Position numbers and translations under genes: made by a program. Of a stretch of 8,821 bases of DNA, positions 5,842-8,821 are shown one piece after another (the stretch's first letter is position 1; every line of letters starts with the position of its first letter). A model generated the notes under the pieces. It was not told the DNA's origin and ran no database searches. It saw only the letters and a program-made list of their open reading frames with translations. Origin of the DNA: BMS3B sp964501105 (GTDB taxonomy: Archaea; Hydrothermarchaeota; Hydrothermarchaeia; Hydrothermarchaeales; BMS3B); contig CAZCRG010000073.1 in assembly GCA_964501105.1 (NCBI GenBank), positions 1 to 8,821 on the forward strand. The letters run 5' to 3'.

Positions 5842-5854
5842 TTGGCCTTTTTTT
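5833..5854 (+). terminator. Hairpin plus T-run terminator at the end of the cytochrome-FeS-NrfD operon
   Basis: AAGGCC (5833-5838) pairs perfectly with GGCCTT (5844-5849) around a five-base loop TGATT. The stem runs into seven consecutive T residues (5848-5854). The loop contains the TGA stop of the NrfD-type gene. Further T-tracts follow at 5859-5866 and 5873-5877, which would also favour archaeal intrinsic termination. The T-tracts are only on the + strand, so the element does not serve as a comparable terminator for the convergent - strand operon. The 5842-5894 gap holds nothing else recognisable. Confidence 0.75.
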
Positions 5855-5894
5855 ACTCTTTTTTTTATTTGCTTTTTATTTGTGTTGTCTCTTT

Positions 5895-7070
5895 TTACTC
5901 GCCAGTTAAAATCTCTGTAAATTCCCAGCCCTTCATGGTGCCGTATTTGCCCTTCTCAGCCTCCTTCTCTGAAAAAGCTTTCATCTCATCTGACTTATTC
6001 CCCTCCCTGTAGACTGCAAAGGGCACAGCACCATTGGTATGAGTTTTTACCTCAATGGGCGTAGGATGGTCTGTGAGTACAGCAATTTTAAAATCATCAA
6101 GGCTATCAAGAAGTCTTCCCACAATCTCTTTATCTATAGCCTCAATAGCCTTAATTTTCATCTCCAGATTGCCCTCATGTCCTGCTTCATCAGGTGCCTC
6201 AACATGGAGATAGCAGTAATCCACCTCCTCAAGTACCTTCAGGGCGTACTCAGCCTTATTCCTATAGTTTGTATCATAGTAGCCAGTAGCACCTGGTACC
6301 TCTACAGCCTTTAGCCCAGCATAAATCCCCAGTCCCTTGATTAAGTCAACTGCTGAGATTACAGCACCCTGGAGGTTGTAAAGCTCCCTGAAGCTGGGAA
6401 GCTCTGGCCTCTTTCCCTGGCCCCAGAGCCATATCATATTGGCAGGGTTCTTTCCAGCCTCAATTCTTTTCTGATTTACTTTAGCCTTCTCAAGAATCTC
6501 TCTCGACTCCAGCATAATCCTATTCAGCACCTCAGCCTTCTCACCATTCTTTATGAGATTCTCATCAATTTTCTCTCCCACTATATCATGAGGCGGCACA
6601 GCTTCGACCTCTGCACCAAAGGAGCATATAAAGAGGTTTCTGTAGCTTACTCCTGAGTAAAATCTTCCATATCCTGCTAATGAACTGTTGTTGAGCAACT
6701 CTATTAACTCCTTCCCCTCCTGGCTTGAGATATGTCCTGCTGTGAAGTCCTTTATTCTGCCTTCCTCGACAGTAATAAAGTTGCACCTGAAGGCTACCTC
6801 ATCCCTGCCAAGAGAGACACCTGCACTTACAGCCTCGAGAGGCCCCCTTCCTGTGTAATATTTTCTTGGGTCATAACCCAGTAGAGATAAATTTGCCACA
6901 TCGCTGCCTGTGGGCATTCCTTCAGGAATTGTAACAAGTTTTCCTCCCTTTCCTTTATTAGCAATAAAATCCATATTAGGCGTATCTGCTGCCTCCAGGG
7001 GAGTTTTGCCACCCAGCTCCTCAAGGGGATAATCTGCCATTCCATCGCCGACAACCACAATATACTTCAT
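5895..7070 (-). CDS. apgM: ApgM-like cofactor-independent phosphoglycerate mutase family protein; candidate homoserine kinase
   Basis: This 391-residue cytoplasmic protein of the alkaline phosphatase superfamily is in the archaeal/bacterial ApgM group. Metal-site and catalytic motifs are visible: VVGDGMADYP (6-15, Asp9), GMPTGSDVANLSLLGYDP (51-68) with the likely nucleophile Ser56, EAPDEAGHEGN (291-301, Asp294 and His298), LTDHPTP (332-338, Asp334 and His335) and KTHTNG (342-347, His344). The set appears complete, so the enzyme should be active. Family members interconvert 2- and 3-phosphoglycerate. One branch (TIGR02535) has been proposed to be homoserine kinase in organisms lacking ThrB. 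The position three bases downstream of thrC favours that branch. I recall the SDVANLS form of the nucleophile motif, against SDTAHLS in mutases, as typical of it, but that needs an alignment. The start ATG has GGGGT (7076-7080) overlapping the thrC stop. No clear terminator follows on this strand. Confidence 0.88.
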   Translation of the reverse strand: MKYIVVVGDGMADYPLEELGGKTPLEAADTPNMDFIANKGKGGKLVTIPEGMPTGSDVANLSLLGYDPRKYYTGRGPLEAVSAGVSLGRDEVAFRCNFITVEEGRIKDFTAGHISSQEGKELIELLNNSSLAGYGRFYSGVSYRNLFICSFGAEVEAVPPHDIVGEKIDENLIKNGEKAEVLNRIMLESREILEKAKVNQKRIEAGKNPANMIWLWGQGKRPELPSFRELYNLQGAVISAVDLIKGLGIYAGLKAVEVPGATGYYDTNYRNKAEYALKVLEEVDYCYLHVEAPDEAGHEGNLEMKIKAIEAIDKEIVGRLLDSLDDFKIAVLTDHPTPIEVKTHTNGAVPFAVYREGNKSDEMKAFSEKEAEKGKYGTMKGWEFTEILTGE

Positions 7071-7073
7071 ACT

Positions 7074-8285
7074 CTACCCCTTTATTATCTTCTCAAGCTC
7101 CTCAAGGCTTGGTTCAATCTCCAGAGGCTTCTCATAGTGGCTGAAGACAACATCAGGATCCTTCAGAGCATGGCCTGTTGTTATGCACACAACCCTTTCA
7201 CTTCTGTCAATCTCACCAGCCTCTACAAGCTTCTTCAATCCTGCAACACTTGAAGCGCTGGCAGGCTCAACACCCACTCCAAGAGTTCTTGCAAGAAGCT
7301 TCTGGGCCTCAATAATCTCTTCATCACTCACAGCCTCAGCTGTGCCTCTGCTCTCCTTTATGGCCCTTAAAGCCTTTGGAGCATTGACAGGTGCACCAAT
7401 TCTTATGGCAGTGGCAAGGGTTTCAGGATTTGCCACTGGCTCAACCTTATCCAGGCCTTCTTTAACAGCTCTAACCACAGGAGAAGCTCCCTCAGCCTGG
7501 ATACCAGTCATTACTGGCAGCTCCTCTATAATTCCTGTTTCATAAAACTCCTTAAAGCCCTTCCATATGGCAGAGATATTGCCGCAGTTACCAACAGGCA
7601 GAACAACCCTATCAGGTGCATTAAAGTCAAGCTGATCTGCAATTTCAAAAGCTTCACTTTTCTGGCCTTCAAGGCGCCAGGGATTAATTGAGTTGAGAAG
7701 ATAGATATTGAAGGCTTTACTTGCCTCGCGTATTAGCTTTAAAGCCACATCAAAGTTGCCCCTAATTCCTATAACCACTGCACCATGAAGAATAGCCTGG
7801 GCAAGCTTCCCCATTGCTATCTTACCGCTGGGGAGCAGGACATAGCACTTTATTCCAGCTTTGGCTGAGTAGGCTGCAAGGCTTGCACTTGTGTTGCCTG
7901 TTGAAGCACAGCCAACTGCCTCTGCTCCAAGCTCAAGAGCCTTTGTAACTCCAAGAGTCATCCCCCTGTCCTTGAAGGAGCCCGTGGGGTTAGCGCCCTC
8001 ATTCTTAATATAAAGCTCCTTAATGCCAATACTTTCAGCAAGTCTGTCAGCCTTATAAAGAGGCGTACCACCTTCTTCCAAGGAGATTATCCTTGCATCC
8101 TTTCCTACAGGCATAAACTCCCTGTAGCGCCAGAGATTGAAGCTTCTCTTTCTAAGCTCCTCTCTGGTTAACTCAATCTCACTTAAATCAAGCTTCACCT
8201 CCAGAAGACCGCCGCAGCGGCACTTGTAGATTATCTCACTGCTACTATAGGTGGAACCACACTCAATACATTGAAGTTCAAACAT
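7074..8285 (-). CDS. thrC: Threonine synthase (PLP-dependent, zinc-ribbon type)
   Basis: Threonine synthase converts O-phosphohomoserine to threonine and phosphate, the last step of threonine synthesis. The 403-residue protein starts with a zinc-ribbon-like segment (Cys6, Cys9, Cys22, Cys24), typical of the archaeal and many bacterial class enzymes. Fold-type II PLP features follow: the lysine loop NPTGSFKDRGM (99-109) with Lys105 as the Schiff-base residue, STGNTSAS (128-135), the PLP-phosphate loop PVGNCGN (230-236) and ITTGHALKDP (368-377) near the C terminus. The length is normal and no key residue is missing. The ATG is supported by GAGGCGAG (8289-8296), three bases upstream, and by the in-register zinc ribbon. 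It overlaps the upstream membrane-protein gene by eight bases and is followed after three bases by the ApgM-like gene, so the three form one operon. The ApgM-like neighbour may supply its phosphohomoserine. Confidence 0.95.
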   Translation of the reverse strand: MFELQCIECGSTYSSSEIIYKCRCGGLLEVKLDLSEIELTREELRKRSFNLWRYREFMPVGKDARIISLEEGGTPLYKADRLAESIGIKELYIKNEGANPTGSFKDRGMTLGVTKALELGAEAVGCASTGNTSASLAAYSAKAGIKCYVLLPSGKIAMGKLAQAILHGAVVIGIRGNFDVALKLIREASKAFNIYLLNSINPWRLEGQKSEAFEIADQLDFNAPDRVVLPVGNCGNISAIWKGFKEFYETGIIEELPVMTGIQAEGASPVVRAVKEGLDKVEPVANPETLATAIRIGAPVNAPKALRAIKESRGTAEAVSDEEIIEAQKLLARTLGVGVEPASASSVAGLKKLVEAGEIDRSERVVCITTGHALKDPDVVFSHYEKPLEIEPSLEELEKIIKG

Positions 8286-8821
8286 CTTCTCGCCTCTCTT
8301 CTTCTATATAGTAAAGAGCCTCATATACATAGATAAAGCACATTGACAAAGTTCCAAAAATTAGCTCTGCACTCAGAGCAGAAAAAGCAACAGCAAAGCT
8401 GGGTCTCGGCAATGCCTGAGCAAAGTTTTCAGATGCAAAATCTAAATACTGAAAGTTTGTCAATATATGGTAGCCAATAATAATCATAATCGGTAGAGCC
8501 AGGAAGAAAGAAGTTATATATTTCATCACAGATAAGCCCAGAACAGAACCAAGCCTTTTTCTGGAGAAGTTAAAACTTTTCTTAAAAGCTTTCATGGGGT
8601 CGAGAGAATTAACCACAATAGCAGTGTCATAGAACTGAAGCATTACTAAGAATATTACAACAAAGACTGATGAAATCGACAGAAAAATGAGAATAGATAC
8701 AAATATAAAAACGTTACTGTCCATGATAAGCTTTGAAATAAGAAATATTATACCAGAGCCTATCAATAAAGCCAGAATTGAAATAAAGATAACCACACCC
8801 ATAAGTATGCTGGATATTAAC
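8278..8821 (-). CDS. Polytopic membrane protein, 5'-truncated (DUF7847/DUF4013-like)
   Basis: The reading frame is open to the window edge (six more codons precede the Met at 8802, and these are also hydrophobic), so the true start lies outside. At least 180 residues are visible. The protein has about four or five hydrophobic segments separated by short polar loops. One loop reads NSLDPMKAFKKSFNFSRKR, a basic cytoplasmic-type loop ahead of the next helix, and the C-terminal tail YIEEERREDV is charged. The pattern of long helices with a DTAIVVNS...AFKKSF segment resembles archaeal membrane proteins of the DUF7847 or glycerophosphodiester-phosphodiesterase-membrane-domain type, but this is from memory and the function is unknown. 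Its last eight bases overlap the thrC start, so it is co-transcribed with thrC. No enzymatic motif is seen. Confidence 0.72.
   Translation of the reverse strand, partial: LISSILMGVVIFISILALLIGSGIIFLISKLIMDSNVFIFVSILIFLSISSVFVVIFLVMLQFYDTAIVVNSLDPMKAFKKSFNFSRKRLGSVLGLSVMKYITSFFLALPIMIIIGYHILTNFQYLDFASENFAQALPRPSFAVAFSALSAELIFGTLSMCFIYVYEALYYIEEERREDV

Noticed and set aside
6039..6314. 91-residue + strand open frame inside the ApgM-like gene
   Set aside because: Shadow frame of a gene with all catalytic motifs conserved; no ribosome-binding site or recognisable family.
7183..7545. 120-residue open frame antisense to thrC
   Set aside because: Low-complexity Ser/Ala/Thr-rich translation typical of the antisense frame of an Ala/Glu/Lys-rich gene; thrC itself is intact.
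1..8821. CRISPR arrays, insertion sequences, tRNA or rRNA genes
   Set aside because: No regularly spaced repeats, transposase-like proteins, terminal inverted repeats or RNA-gene signatures were seen by eye on either strand.

Overview
The window looks like chromosomal DNA from an anaerobic, menaquinone-using archaeon. The pointers are AT-rich BRE/TATA-type promoters, GAGGTGAT-type Shine-Dalgarno sites, two proteins of the F420-dependent Mer/luciferase-like family, a phosphoglycerate-mutase-like protein of the archaeal (ApgM) type and a zinc-ribbon threonine synthase. A euryarchaeon related to Archaeoglobi or to multihaem-cytochrome-rich lineages fits best, but the sequence alone does not fix the taxon.

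Left part (1-2764, + strand). The lysine-rich tail of an unidentified upstream protein ends at 89. A predicted leaderless promoter then starts a tight run of three genes: two divergent, tandem Mer-like proteins (144-1064 and 1066-1926, one base apart) and mqnD, the last committed enzyme of the futalosine menaquinone pathway (1946-2764).

Middle part (2765-5841, + strand). A 126-bp promoter region with a good BRE/TATA box and an 18-bp inverted repeat precedes a compact operon for an extracytoplasmic electron-transfer complex. Its products are a membrane-anchored multihaem cytochrome c (four CxxCH motifs plus an unusual CX10CH), a Tat-exported protein with sixteen cysteines for four [4Fe-4S] clusters, and a ten-helix NrfD/DsrP-type quinone-interacting membrane subunit. 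Each gene's ribosome-binding site overlaps the stop codon of the gene before it. No catalytic subunit is encoded in the window. A hairpin plus T-run terminator overlaps the last stop codon.

Right part (5895-8821, - strand). A convergent operon reads, in transcription order: a truncated polytopic membrane protein (5' end outside the window), thrC, and an ApgM-like alkaline-phosphatase-superfamily protein. The thrC linkage makes the last gene a candidate non-orthologous homoserine kinase, not (or not only) a glycolytic mutase.

Taken together, mqnD could supply the menaquinone used by the NrfD-type complex, which would pass electrons through the FeS subunit to or from the haem protein on the outer face of the membrane. 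The right-hand operon is amino-acid biosynthesis and unrelated to respiration. The strongest points for follow-up are the CX10CH haem site, the catalytic-subunit-free redox module, the thrC-linked ApgM homologue and the shortened second Mer paralogue.
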